A DNA stretch of 64,000 nt from Providencia vermicola (GTDB taxonomy: Bacteria; Pseudomonadota; Gammaproteobacteria; Enterobacterales; Enterobacteriaceae): contig NZ_JAGSPI010000010.1 of NCBI RefSeq assembly GCF_020381325.1, positions 1-64,000 of the forward strand, read 5' to 3'. Below are positions 34,280 through 45,127 of this stretch, one piece after another. The notes below the pieces were generated by a model, which saw nothing but the letters and a program-made list of their open reading frames with translations, ran no database searches and was not told the origin of the DNA. The translations under genes and the position numbers were made by a program. The first letter of the stretch is position 1; every line of letters begins with the position of its first letter.

Positions 34280-34798
34280 ATGAAATATGATACTTCCGAA
34301 CTCTGCGATATATACCAAGAAAGCGTTAACGTGGTAGAACCTCTTTTCTCCAACTTTGGTGGACGTACTTCATTTGGCGGTCAAATCATTACAGTGAAGT
34401 GCTTTGAAGATAACGGCCTCCTGTATGATTTGCTGGAAGAAGAAGGCGCTGGCCGTATTCTGCTCGTTGATGGTGGCGGTTCTGTCCGTAAAGCGCTAAT
34501 CGATGCCGAAGTGGCAAGGCTAGCCGTTGATAACCACTGGGAAGGCATTGTGGTTTACGGTGCCGTGCGACAAGTTGATGCCTTGATGGAACTTGACCTT
34601 GGGATTCAAGCTATCGCTGCGATGCCTGCGGGCTGCCCTGATGAAGGTATCGGCGAAAGCGATATCCGCGTTAATTTTGGCGGTGTTACGTTCTTCTCGG
34701 GTGATTATCTGTATGCGGATAATACTGGCATGATTTTGTCTGAAGAACCGCTCAGCACCAGTAATGATGATGAATTTAACGACGTTATCGACGAATAA
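34280..34798 (+). CDS. rraA: regulator of ribonuclease E activity A
   Basis: Small trimeric protein that binds RNase E and reduces its activity. The 172 residues (E. coli 161) have [18 protein letters not shown] and [19 protein letters not shown], both signature segments. The extra residues are an acidic tail ([11 protein letters not shown]). A terminator lies just downstream. Confidence 0.96.
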   Translation: MKYDTSELCDIYQESVNVVEPLFSNFGGRTSFGGQIITVKCFEDNGLLYDLLEEEGAGRILLVDGGGSVRKALIDAEVARLAVDNHWEGIVVYGAVRQVDALMELDLGIQAIAAMPAGCPDEGIGESDIRVNFGGVTFFSGDYLYADNTGMILSEEPLSTSNDDEFNDVIDE

Positions 34799-34821
34799 TC
34801 TTCACAAATACAAAATTCGAT

Positions 34822-34850
34822 AAATAAGGGCAATCGCCCTTATTTTTTTG
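34822..34850 (+). terminator. rraA terminator
   Basis: AAATAAGGGC pairs with GCCCTTATTT around AATC, then T-run. Confidence 0.9.
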
Positions 34851-34922
34851 CCTGTAAAAAGACGCTCGTTTATTTTTACAGAGAATGCAACGATGACTGA
34901 ATTCGAAAGTTGCTATAAATCT

Positions 34923-34948
34923 AAAAAAAAGCCACCTCTGAAGTGACC
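34923..34948 (-). terminator. probable zapB terminator
   Basis: On the minus strand CACTT pairs with AGGTG around CAG, followed by GC and eight T. It is separated from the zapB stop codon by about 400 bases holding three ERIC elements. Confidence 0.55.
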
Positions 34949-35002
34949 TCATTTGCATACTGGATTTTCTTTTGGTGTTTATCGTTCGAGAAAAACCCAT
35001 AT

Positions 35003-35127
35003 TTCCTCTAAATCGTTCGCTTCGTAGGTAGGCGGTAAACGACGCTAACCCAAGGAGCATACATAAGTATGTGACTTGGGTAGCACAGTGCAACCAACAC
35101 CCCTACGAACCGAAATATGACGAGGAA
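35003..35127 (+). repeat. ERIC element, zapB 3' side, copy 1
   Basis: Complete element from CTCTAAATCG to ATATGACGAGG, with the central GGAGCATACATAAGTATGTG hairpin loop. Confidence 0.92.
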
Positions 35128-35128
35128 A

Positions 35129-35235
35129 CAGGTAGGCGGCAAGTGAAGGATATCCCGATGAGCATACACAAGTATGTGATTCGGGTATCCAAACGAAGCC
35201 AGCGCTCTACAACGTGAGGTATAACAAACATTTCT
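35129..35235 (+). repeat. ERIC element, zapB 3' side, copy 2 (5'-truncated)
   Basis: It starts at AGGTAGGCGGCAAG and lacks the usual CTCTAAATA left end. It has the central GAGCATACACAAGTATGTG and a diverged right end GAGGTATAACAAA. Confidence 0.88.
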
Positions 35236-35357
35236 CTAAATAATTCGTGTTGTAGGTAGGCGGCAAGTCGATAAGACCCTAGGAGCATACATAAGTATGT
35301 GACTAGGGCGAAGAGACGAAGCCAACACCCCTACAACGCGAAGTATGACGAGAAATT
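35232..35357 (+). repeat. ERIC element, zapB 3' side, copy 3
   Basis: Complete element from TTCTCTAAATAATTCG to GTATGACGAGAAAT. Its right end touches the zapB stop codon (35356-35358). Confidence 0.92.
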
Positions 35358-35595
35358 ACACTTCTTCCATCTTACCTAACAGAGTCCGTAAACGCTCCTG
35401 CCAAGCTTGCTGTTCTTGCTTCAATTGTTCATTTTCACGCACGAGTGAATCGGTCCCTGATTTTGCAGTTTCTAATTCTTGGCTTAATGCACCGTTTTTA
35501 TCTTTTAATTCGTCGATTTCCATTTGTAACAGGGTAATTGTATCAATCGCTTGTTGAACTTTGGATTCGAGCTTCTCAAATACTTCAAATGACAT
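35356..35595 (-). CDS. zapB: cell division protein ZapB
   Basis: Small coiled-coil protein that stabilises the Z-ring layer through ZapA. The 79 residues ([20 protein letters not shown] start) are almost entirely heptad-patterned helix with no prolines, rich in Glu, Gln and Leu. It lies between rraA and glpF, as in E. coli. An ERIC element abuts its stop codon. Confidence 0.95.
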   Translation of the reverse strand: MSFEVFEKLESKVQQAIDTITLLQMEIDELKDKNGALSQELETAKSGTDSLVRENEQLKQEQQAWQERLRTLLGKMEEV

Positions 35596-35758
35596 GTTTC
35601 TGGTCTCCCTTATCAGCTTTTACACGATTGTAAGTAGCATGATCCTCTGTGTCCAGCTCCTTCCATCTGAATCAGTACATTGTGATGATAAAAACACTGG
35701 TCTGATCACATAGCAAAGGTCGATTACGTCACTATTTTTGTTTGTTTTTGTTCGCTTT

Positions 35759-35774
35759 AGTGATGTAACACACA
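35759..35774. promoter_or_regulatory. probable CRP site upstream of glpF
   Basis: AGTGATGTAACACACA matches TGTGA-N6-TCACA at 8 of 10 positions. glpFK is CRP-activated in E. coli. Confidence 0.5.
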
Positions 35775-35799
35775 TTTTTCAATTTCGATATTTCTCGTT

Positions 35800-35819
35800 T
35801 ATGTTCTTTAACGATAAAT
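35800..35819. promoter_or_regulatory. probable GlpR operator upstream of glpF
   Basis: TATGTTCTTTAACGATAAAT resembles the GlpR palindrome (TATGTTCGAT with ATCGAACATA). CTCGTTTATGTTC directly upstream may be part of a second copy. Confidence 0.5.
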
Positions 35820-35900
35820 TTACAGATAAGGGTTTTCCATTAGAAAATCTTAACTTAAAAAAACATTACAATAATTTTCATTTTCGTAGGATAGAAACAT

Positions 35901-36761
35901 ATGAGCCAAATGACCTCAACATCACTCACTGGTCAGTGCATCTCGGAGTTTTTAGGGACTGCGCTACTTGTATTCTTTGGTTTAGGTAGTGTTGCCGCCG
36001 TCAGAATCGCAGGGGCGCAACTTGGCCTCTGGGAAATTAGTGTTATCTGGGGATTCGGCGTCGCTTTAGCCGTTTATCTCACAGCAGGTATCTCAGGCGC
36101 TCACCTTAACCCCGCAGTTACCCTCGCTCTGTGGCTGTTTGCATGCTTTGATAAGCGCAAAGTTGTACCGTATATCATTGCGCAAATGTTAGGTGGCTTT
36201 TGTGCCGCTGCACTCGTTTACGCCATGTATTCCCCTGTTTTTTTCGATTACGAACAAGTTCACCATATTATCCGCGGCACACAAGAAAGCTTATTTACTG
36301 CCGGGGTGTTCTCAACCTATCCCGCTCCGCAAATTAGTGTCTTCCATGCATTCTTTATTGAAGTCGTCATCGCTGCCATCCTCGTTTGCTTAATCTTAGG
36401 CTTAACTGATGATGGCAACGGTGTTCCGCGCGGCCCTCTCGCCCCCCTATTAATTGGTATCTTAATTGCGGTTATCGGCGGTTCATTTGGTCCACTGACA
36501 GGCTTTGCCCTCAACCCAGCACGTGATTTTGGCCCTAAAGTTGTCGCTTATCTCGCTGGATGGGGTGACATTGCCTTCACGGGTGGTCGAGACATTCCCT
36601 ATTTCCTTGTCCCATTGACAGCACCGATTGTCGGTGGTCTGCTAGGGGCATTCGGTTATCGCAAATTAATCGGTCGCCACTTGCCTTGCATGGTATGTGA
36701 AGAAGAGACCAAAGCAGAAAAATTATCCGTCAAAAACCCAAAATCCTCGGAACAGGCTTAA
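35901..36761 (+). CDS. glpF: glycerol facilitator (aquaglyceroporin)
   Basis: Inner-membrane channel that lets glycerol enter by facilitated diffusion. The 286 residues have six membrane helices and both half-helix NPA motifs, NPAVTLAL (Asn70) and NPARDFGPK (Asn205); the Asp after the second NPA marks the glycerol-type channel. The C-terminal tail is Lys/Glu-rich. glpK starts 3 bases after the stop. Confidence 0.97.
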   Translation: MSQMTSTSLTGQCISEFLGTALLVFFGLGSVAAVRIAGAQLGLWEISVIWGFGVALAVYLTAGISGAHLNPAVTLALWLFACFDKRKVVPYIIAQMLGGFCAAALVYAMYSPVFFDYEQVHHIIRGTQESLFTAGVFSTYPAPQISVFHAFFIEVVIAAILVCLILGLTDDGNGVPRGPLAPLLIGILIAVIGGSFGPLTGFALNPARDFGPKVVAYLAGWGDIAFTGGRDIPYFLVPLTAPIVGGLLGAFGYRKLIGRHLPCMVCEEETKAEKLSVKNPKSSEQA

Positions 36762-38291
<1,530 letters not shown>

Positions 38292-38321
38292 GCATTAACT
38301 TCAAACTGATCTCGTTGTCAC

Positions 38322-38356
38322 AAAGGTGGTACTTCGGTGCCGCCTTTTTTATTTTT
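38322..38356 (+). terminator. glpFK terminator
   Basis: AAAGGTGGTAC pairs with GTGCCGCCTTT around a short TTCG-type loop, then T-run. Confidence 0.92.
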
Positions 38357-38489
38357 ATAAAATCAATTCGCTAATAAATAGAATGGCAATAATCAGACTA
38401 ATAATAAATTAGAAAGACACTATTTTCTTGTTTAAAATCGCTGCTTCATATGTACATAAAATGACGTATTTTATGAAAGGTACAAGGTT

Positions 38490-41400
38490 ATGGATGACCA
38501 ACAAAAACAACAGAAAGTATTAAAGCTAGGGTTATATCGAAATAGAGGTAGAGTCGCAGTACTGGATTCGAATTCACCATGGTTGGCCGCATTACAAAAA
38601 AATCCCGTGTCCACTCAGGAAGCAACAGCATCACATGGCCTATTCAGCTGGCTAATTGATAAGCCTAGAATGATTGGAGAAACTAAGTATCACTTTGTAC
38701 TTAGCACCCTACCCGAGGAGGCATTTTCAGGTTTTCACTTTCATTCACAACAAGGCCTATTTATTGATAGTTTTAATTCACCCCACGAATGGCGAGAAGG
38801 CGAGCCCCGCGCTCAAGAACAAATTGCTGATTTACTGCTACCCAGCGGTCAGTGGCACCGCCATTATGATATCGTGGTGCTTTCTGAAAGCGCCAACGAT
38901 AAACAAGTTGAATTAATTCGTCACTGGCTAGAATTAACTGGGGGGGGCCTGTTAATCATTCGAGATAGCCAAAAAGCAGTATCTCAACCAGTCCAGCAAT
39001 TGATAGCTGAATTATCCCCTGTAGAGCAAAATAAAATTTGGCCATCGCGAGTGAAACACCATGGTTACCAACACACCATTACGCTTCCCCCTGCCTCAAT
39101 CAATTCGCTCAAATTAACCGATGAATTATTGGAAAATGCGCAGTATTTTTCGATTGCCATTCACAATATTGATGGAAAACCACTTATTACGCTGCATGAT
39201 ATCCCCCTTGGACGCCACACATCATGGAATTCTATAGCTCAAGCGATTGAATTCAATGTAAATCAAGAGATAGTAGCATTACAGCAAAATCCCATCACAG
39301 TGAGATATCAAAATAACACGCTGAATATGACGGGAAAGCACATTGTTTTTTCACAATTTCAGCTAAAGCAACAGCGAGGGGAACAAATACTACCGATTTT
39401 GGTGGCTGAAAACACCCATAAACTTCCCAATCAACTGATTATTGGCACGGTAACAGGGCAATTAGCTCAGCATGATAATATTCAGCGATATCAGGTTCTT
39501 GAGCAGGCTAAGTTTGGCGATGTGACTATCGATCCGCAAACTGGAAAATGGATCTATACCCCCCATGAAACTGCATTGAGATCAAACCCAGATCAATTTG
39601 ATTTAGTGACAATCCGCCACGATGGTCGCCAATCTGAACCAATTTCCATTCATTTACAAACGGATGAAGCTCCCCAAATCGTTATACCTGGAAAACGAAC
39701 CTTTGCCCTTTCAGACCCGATTTATCAGGCTCCCAAGCGACGATATCACCCCACACCAGAAGGTATGCAGGTTCATGGTATTCAACTGGCGCAAACTCAC
39801 TTACAGTCACCGAATGACCCTTATTTTAGCCTAACCGCTAACCGTTGGGCACTGCTCAAAGTGGATATCACGCACCCCTATTCCGCTAATTCCCCTGATT
39901 TAGTGGCTATTGTCAGCAATAAAGAAAAAAAAATATTGGCACGAGTCGCTATGACGGGGCCTGACAACCTACCAACTCAATTAACCCCCCTCCCTAATAC
40001 CATGAATCCCTTAGCCTACCACCAGCACGCCCAAAGTTTTACCGCACCCATAAAAGGTGAGTGGGTACAACCTGGTTTTCAAATTGTTATCGTTGCCAAC
40101 CGAAAAGCCTTGATTACCCCAGAAACAAACCAATACGGGCTCATTTCACCCAACGTGACATTGGATAGTCATATCACTGCCTATGTTGATAACCATACTC
40201 TATACCAGCACGGCCACGGTATTTATGCCTACTCTCCACTGAGCTGGGGACAAGAAGCGGTGGCGATATTACCAGTTAAGCAACTCACCCTGTATAGCTC
40301 CCCTGTAACCACTCGAAACCCAAGCGTGCATCCTTATAAAGAGCTCATTTATGACGCAGAAAATTTAATTCACCCTAAATATGATGACCCCAAAAAAGTT
40401 CCCAACCATCTCGACTCACAAATCAACTGGGCATATTTAAATAGTTCACAATTTCACGATTCAAATCATTCAGATGCAATTTACCATTATTCGGCGATCC
40501 ACCCCTTTACCGCATCACTCCGTTATCATGTTCTCGGCTTGGCAAGGCGACATGTAGGCGGCGGCATACATAAGCCAACAACCTTATGGCATGAAATCTT
40601 TGGCCATGGGTTAGGCTTACCTCATACTAATGTTAAAAATACGAAATACCCTTATGACCCAACAGCTCACGGCCCAACGCCTGCCTATAACCAGCACCGT
40701 CAGCACTATTCCACTTATCAATACCAAGATAAACATGGAAACACTATTCCCCTTTACCCAGCGATGTACGCCAGCCATTCCTATTTTACTAGCGAACAAT
40801 ATGATGCATTTTTGCCCCACTCTGATTATTTTAACCAACGCATTTTGCAATTTTTAAGCCAAAAAACACGCTGGCAACCGAACCACACTAAAGGGGAAGA
40901 TATTGAGGATAACAACTTTGCAGGGGATGGTTTTTACCAACATTGGGATGATTCAAAAAAGCAGTGGGAAACCTTAACGCAGGAAAACTTCACCCAATAT
41001 TATCCATACAAAAATATCGATGAATGGCCCCATCAGCGCGATGTACCTGTGTATTGGCTTCGCGGTCAGTTCGCCTCCAAAGATGGCATTCCTCATCCTT
41101 ATAATACGTTACTGGTAGACCGTACAATCGGTAACCTACCCGCTGATTATCATAACCTGGAAACGGGTAAAGGCCGCCCTTATTACCCCTATCATAGTCA
41201 TGCCATTGTGGTGACTTATGCAACATCGAATGGCTTAATCACAGAAAAATTACAAGTCAAAATATATGAAAATGATATTAGCTTAAATATTGCAGACAAA
41301 GGTGAGCTGGTTAAATTCGCGTTATACCAGCTCAATCCCCAAAAAGAGCTGGGGCAAGAGATCGCCCAATATACCAACCCTTCGTCATTGGCAAATCGTC

Positions 41401-42203
41401 TATTTGCAAATAGCCACACTGATGAATTGCCAGAGAGACTCATTTTAGATAATTATTGGCAAGGAAATACACTTTTTTGGGCAAGTACAGATGTAGATTC
41501 TATTGATTTTTCAACGGGTAAAGTAAATAAAGAAAAAATTACACCACTAAGTGCACTAAAAGCAAACTGGGTTGTAGGCGGCAAACTACATCAACAATAT
41601 TTTTCTTTGTCTGACCCATTTGGCCAAAAAGATAACCTGTATACCTCTCAATCTTTCACGCCAATAAACCACCTCAATAAACAGATAGAAACATCACAGG
41701 AAGTTATATGTATCGCCGTCCGCGCTGAACAATCATTGATTGCTGATATGAATATCCACCAAGAAATTGACATAACGAACTTATCATTACCTGAAGGTGA
41801 GTATCGTTATTGGGTAACTCTAAAGATGGTCGATAAAAAAGGTGAACAACAAGAAAAGACGCCACTAGAGGATTGGTACTTTTCACATGAAAAGATGACA
41901 TTAACAGTAAGAGGAACCATTGACAGCACACCAGGCTTAGAGTGCACTGATATCATTATTCATATTGACTCACATTTACAAGATAGTATCAACGCGAGGA
42001 AAATCTGGCTTGTACAAGACAAAAACTTACCGCTAACAGAGGATAAAACATTTTTAGATTATCACCGCCCAGTTGTGTTTAATGCACTCGCCAACCAAGC
42101 GGAACTTATATCGGCGCTTCCAACACAGGAGGCATACACGGCGACTTCATCATCCGATATCGCCACACCGAAACTCTATTTAGCGGGTATACCGACTCAA
42201 TAA
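38490..42203 (+). CDS. giant M66-like zinc metalloprotease
   Basis: A 1237-residue protein that I relate to the StcE/TagA (peptidase M66) family, with moderate confidence. No signal peptide is visible (MDDQQKQQKVLKLGLYRNRG). Residues about 128-163 (IVVLSESAND, GGGLLIIRD) look like a small alpha/beta domain. Residues about 318-390 (GTVTGQLAQ, VTIDPQTGKWIYTP) look like a VCBS/Ig-like repeat. WVQPGFQIVIVAN (about 525) recalls the M66 region before the catalytic domain. The active site reads HEIFGHGLGLPH, with His701, Glu702, His706 and His712, which is one residue longer than canonical HExxHxxGxxH. The C-terminal 330 residues are beta-rich. It stands alone between two hairpins, after glpFK, where glpX is expected. 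Confidence 0.78.
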   Translation: MDDQQKQQKVLKLGLYRNRGRVAVLDSNSPWLAALQKNPVSTQEATASHGLFSWLIDKPRMIGETKYHFVLSTLPEEAFSGFHFHSQQGLFIDSFNSPHEWREGEPRAQEQIADLLLPSGQWHRHYDIVVLSESANDKQVELIRHWLELTGGGLLIIRDSQKAVSQPVQQLIAELSPVEQNKIWPSRVKHHGYQHTITLPPASINSLKLTDELLENAQYFSIAIHNIDGKPLITLHDIPLGRHTSWNSIAQAIEFNVNQEIVALQQNPITVRYQNNTLNMTGKHIVFSQFQLKQQRGEQILPILVAENTHKLPNQLIIGTVTGQLAQHDNIQRYQVLEQAKFGDVTIDPQTGKWIYTPHETALRSNPDQFDLVTIRHDGRQSEPISIHLQTDEAPQIVIPGKRTFALSDPIYQAPKRRYHPTPEGMQVHGIQLAQTHLQSPNDPYFSLTANRWALLKVDITHPYSANSPDLVAIVSNKEKKILARVAMTGPDNLPTQLTPLPNTMNPLAYHQHAQSFTAPIKGEWVQPGFQIVIVANRKALITPETNQYGLISPNVTLDSHITAYVDNHTLYQHGHGIYAYSPLSWGQEAVAILPVKQLTLYSSPVTTRNPSVHPYKELIYDAENLIHPKYDDPKKVPNHLDSQINWAYLNSSQFHDSNHSDAIYHYSAIHPFTASLRYHVLGLARRHVGGGIHKPTTLWHEIFGHGLGLPHTNVKNTKYPYDPTAHGPTPAYNQHRQHYSTYQYQDKHGNTIPLYPAMYASHSYFTSEQYDAFLPHSDYFNQRILQFLSQKTRWQPNHTKGEDIEDNNFAGDGFYQHWDDSKKQWETLTQENFTQYYPYKNIDEWPHQRDVPVYWLRGQFASKDGIPHPYNTLLVDRTIGNLPADYHNLETGKGRPYYPYHSHAIVVTYATSNGLITEKLQVKIYENDISLNIADKGELVKFALYQLNPQKELGQEIAQYTNPSSLANRLFANSHTDELPERLILDNYWQGNTLFWASTDVDSIDFSTGKVNKEKITPLSALKANWVVGGKLHQQYFSLSDPFGQKDNLYTSQSFTPINHLNKQIETSQEVICIAVRAEQSLIADMNIHQEIDITNLSLPEGEYRYWVTLKMVDKKGEQQEKTPLEDWYFSHEKMTLTVRGTIDSTPGLECTDIIIHIDSHLQDSINARKIWLVQDKNLPLTEDKTFLDYHRPVVFNALANQAELISALPTQEAYTATSSSDIATPKLYLAGIPTQ

Positions 42204-42208
42204 ATAAT

Positions 42209-42232
42209 TAGGCGGGGCCCCCGCCTAACCAT
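42209..42232. terminator. hairpin between the protease gene and emrD
   Basis: TTAGGCGGGG and CCCCGCCTAA form a very stable stem between convergent genes. The T-run is poor. Confidence 0.65.
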
Positions 42233-42238
42233 TTAATA

Positions 42239-43423
42239 TTAAACTGTTCTTTCCGAATGCCCCATACGGCGAGCCAGCGGCAACCAACACAAGAGTACAA
42301 GAGCCGACATCAAAAACATCAGCAAACCAAGACTAAATTGCCCATTCTGAGGCATTAATGAAGAAACCCATGTTGCAACCCCAGAACCGACATTTTGTAA
42401 GCCCCCCACAAGTGCGCCCGCAGCGCCCGCTAAATAGGGGAATGGCTCCATCGCCCCTGTGGTCGCAAGCGGGAATAACATGCCTGCACCAAAGAAAAAT
42501 ACAGCGGCGGGAACTAACAACGTCCACGTATTCATGACGCCAAACCAACTCGGTATCCACATCAGTAAACCTGCCAGCAAACAAATTAATACCGATTGCC
42601 ACATCAAGTTGTAGAACGTTTTTCCTTCACGTCCTGCATACCACGCACCAAAAAAGGCGGCGGGGATAGGTAATATAAATAAAATACTGACGGTAATGCT
42701 ACTGAGGCCCAACACACCACCCATTAAAACACCGCTACTCGCTTCAAAAACGGCAATTCCCGCCAGCGCACCAATTAACATCGATAAATAAGACAAAAAT
42801 GCCCCATTAGAGAGTAACTCACAATATGACGCCAACATTTTACGTTTTTCTGGGGATACAGGCCGCGTTTCAGGTAACCACCGATACATGCTAAATAATA
42901 CACCCGCACCTAGGATAAATAGGAAAATATAACAGGCATGCCAACCAAAAAAGTGAGCCAATATTCCACCAAACATCGGCGCTAATAATGGACTTACCAA
43001 GACACCCATATTTAATAAACTATTTGCATAGCGCAATGCCGTGCCTTTATATAAATCTCGGGGCATGGTTCTCGCCATAACACCCGCCACCCCTGTACCA
43101 AGGCCTTGCATGCCGCTTGCGATAGTGAGCGTATTTAGAGTCGGCGCAAAAATCGCCACAATGGTCGAAAATAAGAAAATAGTCAGCCCCGCTAAAATAA
43201 CAGGACGACGACCAATTTGGTCGGATAATGGCCCATATAATAGTTGCGAAAAACCATATGAAAATAAATATGCCGCCATCACCTTCTGGACGGCACCAGA
43301 AGGTTCGTCAAAGTACACTGCAATTTCAGCAATCACAGGGACATAAATAGTTTGCGTCATTTGGCCAACAGCCGCCAATGCAATAAGCATTAATAACAGA
43401 TTGAAATGTTCCAGCTTTCTCAT
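42239..43423 (-). CDS. emrD: multidrug efflux MFS transporter EmrD
   Basis: Drug/H+ antiporter of the inner membrane with twelve membrane helices. The ATG at 43423 (MRKLEHFNLLLML) gives 394 residues, the same as E. coli EmrD, and follows GAGAGAAAA. An upstream start at 43459 would add 12 residues. Motifs: GPLSDQIGRRPVILAG (MFS motif A) and MQGLGTGVAGVMARTMPRDLY. The gene is elsewhere in the E. coli chromosome, so its position here is a rearrangement. Confidence 0.95.
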   Translation of the reverse strand: MRKLEHFNLLLMLIALAAVGQMTQTIYVPVIAEIAVYFDEPSGAVQKVMAAYLFSYGFSQLLYGPLSDQIGRRPVILAGLTIFLFSTIVAIFAPTLNTLTIASGMQGLGTGVAGVMARTMPRDLYKGTALRYANSLLNMGVLVSPLLAPMFGGILAHFFGWHACYIFLFILGAGVLFSMYRWLPETRPVSPEKRKMLASYCELLSNGAFLSYLSMLIGALAGIAVFEASSGVLMGGVLGLSSITVSILFILPIPAAFFGAWYAGREGKTFYNLMWQSVLICLLAGLLMWIPSWFGVMNTWTLLVPAAVFFFGAGMLFPLATTGAMEPFPYLAGAAGALVGGLQNVGSGVATWVSSLMPQNGQFSLGLLMFLMSALVLLCWLPLARRMGHSERTV

Positions 43424-43864
43424 TTTTCTCTCAGACACAGGCAAAAATTCCAGACACACAGCAACCCAGTATTATTAAAAGTTAATAATACAAACCAAAT
43501 ATTGGAATTTAATGACGAATATTTAAATATTGTTTTTACACATTAGAACTACCCCAGATAAACAAGAGATAGCACGTTTTGCTCTAATGTGATTAAGATA
43601 ACAAAATTTACGATTTTTTCTAAGTAGCTCGACATTTTAGTTTATACACCAATGGCAGCTATATTCGCCATGTCTGTCAACATAACTGTACATTAAAATT
43701 AATAAATAACTATTATTAAGAATAAATCACTAGAACACGTTATCGATAAGCATAAATAGTGAACTGTTTTAGTATTAAATCCTAATGAGCAATACCCCGA
43801 CTAACTTAAAGTAAAACATCACTCACTTAGCGGGATTGATTTTGAAATAATAAGAGGTGGATTT
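43424..43864. other. emrD-fpr divergent intergenic region
   Basis: About 440 AT-rich bases. ATAGCACGTTTTGCTC at 43569-43584 is similar to the left two thirds of a SoxS/MarA box. There is no RNA gene or repeat that I can see. Confidence 0.4.
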
Positions 43865-44611
43865 ATGGCAAATTGGGTAACTGGGAAAGTGATTGAAGCC
43901 AAGTTTTGGACGGATACATTGTTTAGCCTTGTCATCGACGCCCCCATTAAACCTTTTACTGCAGGACAATACGCTAAACTTGGCCTTGAAATCGAGGGAG
44001 AACGAATTCAACGTGCCTATTCTTATGTGAATGCCCCCAGCGATAACCGACTTGAGTTTTATTTTGTGATTGTTCCCGAGGGCAAACTGAGCCCCAAATT
44101 AGCACAGCTAAAACCTAACGATACACTACAAATAACAGATGAAGCGGCGGGTTTTTTTGTCTTAGATGAAATTCCAGCGTGTAAAAATTTATGGATGCTT
44201 TCAACTGGGACAGCTATTGGCCCATTTTTATCAATCTTACAAGAAGGAAAGGATCTTGAACGATTTGAAAAAATCGTTTTATTGCACGCTGTTCGATATG
44301 AAAAAGACTTGAGCTATCTGCCATTAATGCAGGAACTTGAGCAACAGTACCAAGGAAAATTAAAAATTGTTACTGTTGTCAGTCGAGAGCAAACCCAAAC
44401 ATCTTTGCATGGTCGAGTCCCAGCCTTAATTGAAAGTCATGCTCTCGAAAATGCGGTTGGTTTATCCCTTTCGCCTGAAACTTGCCATGTAATGTTATGT
44501 GGTAACCCTGAAATGGTACGTGACACACGAGATACGCTAAAAAATAGCCATGGAATGATTAAGCACTTACGCCGTAAGCCGGGTCATATTTCCAGCGAGC
44601 AATACTGGTAA
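43865..44611 (+). CDS. fpr: ferredoxin/flavodoxin-NADP+ reductase
   Basis: FAD enzyme that supplies electrons from NADPH to flavodoxin and ferredoxin. The 248 residues match E. coli Fpr: FAD-binding RAYSYVNAP, an NADP domain with STGTAIGPFLSIL and MLCGNPEMV, and the C-terminal Tyr-Trp (SEQYW). A member of the SoxRS regulon in E. coli. Convergent with a DUF805 gene. Confidence 0.96.
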   Translation: MANWVTGKVIEAKFWTDTLFSLVIDAPIKPFTAGQYAKLGLEIEGERIQRAYSYVNAPSDNRLEFYFVIVPEGKLSPKLAQLKPNDTLQITDEAAGFFVLDEIPACKNLWMLSTGTAIGPFLSILQEGKDLERFEKIVLLHAVRYEKDLSYLPLMQELEQQYQGKLKIVTVVSREQTQTSLHGRVPALIESHALENAVGLSLSPETCHVMLCGNPEMVRDTRDTLKNSHGMIKHLRRKPGHISSEQYW

Positions 44612-44656
44612 AAAGAGATAAACACTACCCTGAATAATTTCAGGGTAGTCAATGCG

Positions 44657-45076
44657 TTATAAATAATTCACAGCCTCAGTTTTTTCACCATATTTATTTG
44701 CACTATCCATTCCGACAAACACACCACAATCCAATAGCATAATCATCGCAATAAATAGGGGTAAGAATCGCCCAATTCCCCACTGCCAAATAGGCTCAAA
44801 CAGGCTGACATCCATTGAATAAAGCGCAAAAGCCAATACAATTAATGCGAACCACCCACCTGATTTTCCTCTATCGTGTAGGCGCTTTGAAAAAATTGCG
44901 GCTAAAGGATAAAGCAAGAGGACAAAAAGAAAAAGAGTAACCATTTCAGGTAATAAAAACGTATTCTGTAACAGGACAATCACGGCCACCAAAATAAAGC
45001 TGGCAGCGATACCGACCCAAAATGGTCGCCGCCCTATTCGACCTTTGAAGGAAAAAGCCCATTGTTGTAATGTCAT
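44657..45076 (-). CDS. yiiR: DUF805 inner-membrane protein (YiiR-like)
   Basis: 139-residue membrane protein of the DUF805 family. An N-terminal FSFKGRIGRRPFW motif is followed by four hydrophobic helices with KRLHDRGKSGGW between helices two and three, both characteristic. The function is unknown. Its position between fpr and yiiQ corresponds to E. coli yiiR. Confidence 0.88.
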   Translation of the reverse strand: MTLQQWAFSFKGRIGRRPFWVGIAASFILVAVIVLLQNTFLLPEMVTLFLFVLLLYPLAAIFSKRLHDRGKSGGWFALIVLAFALYSMDVSLFEPIWQWGIGRFLPLFIAMIMLLDCGVFVGMDSANKYGEKTEAVNYL

Positions 45077-45127
45077 TACTTATAATCCTGATACAATGTG
45101 AAAACCCAAAGAATGAGTGGCAAAAAA

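Noticed and set aside
34785-35288. Minus-strand reading frames of 102 and 61 codons after rraA
   Set aside because: They run across ERIC elements and a terminator; no plausible start context.
43569-43588. SoxS/MarA box upstream of fpr
   Set aside because: The match covers only GCAC and the middle; it is about 280 bases from the fpr start, too far and too weak to claim.
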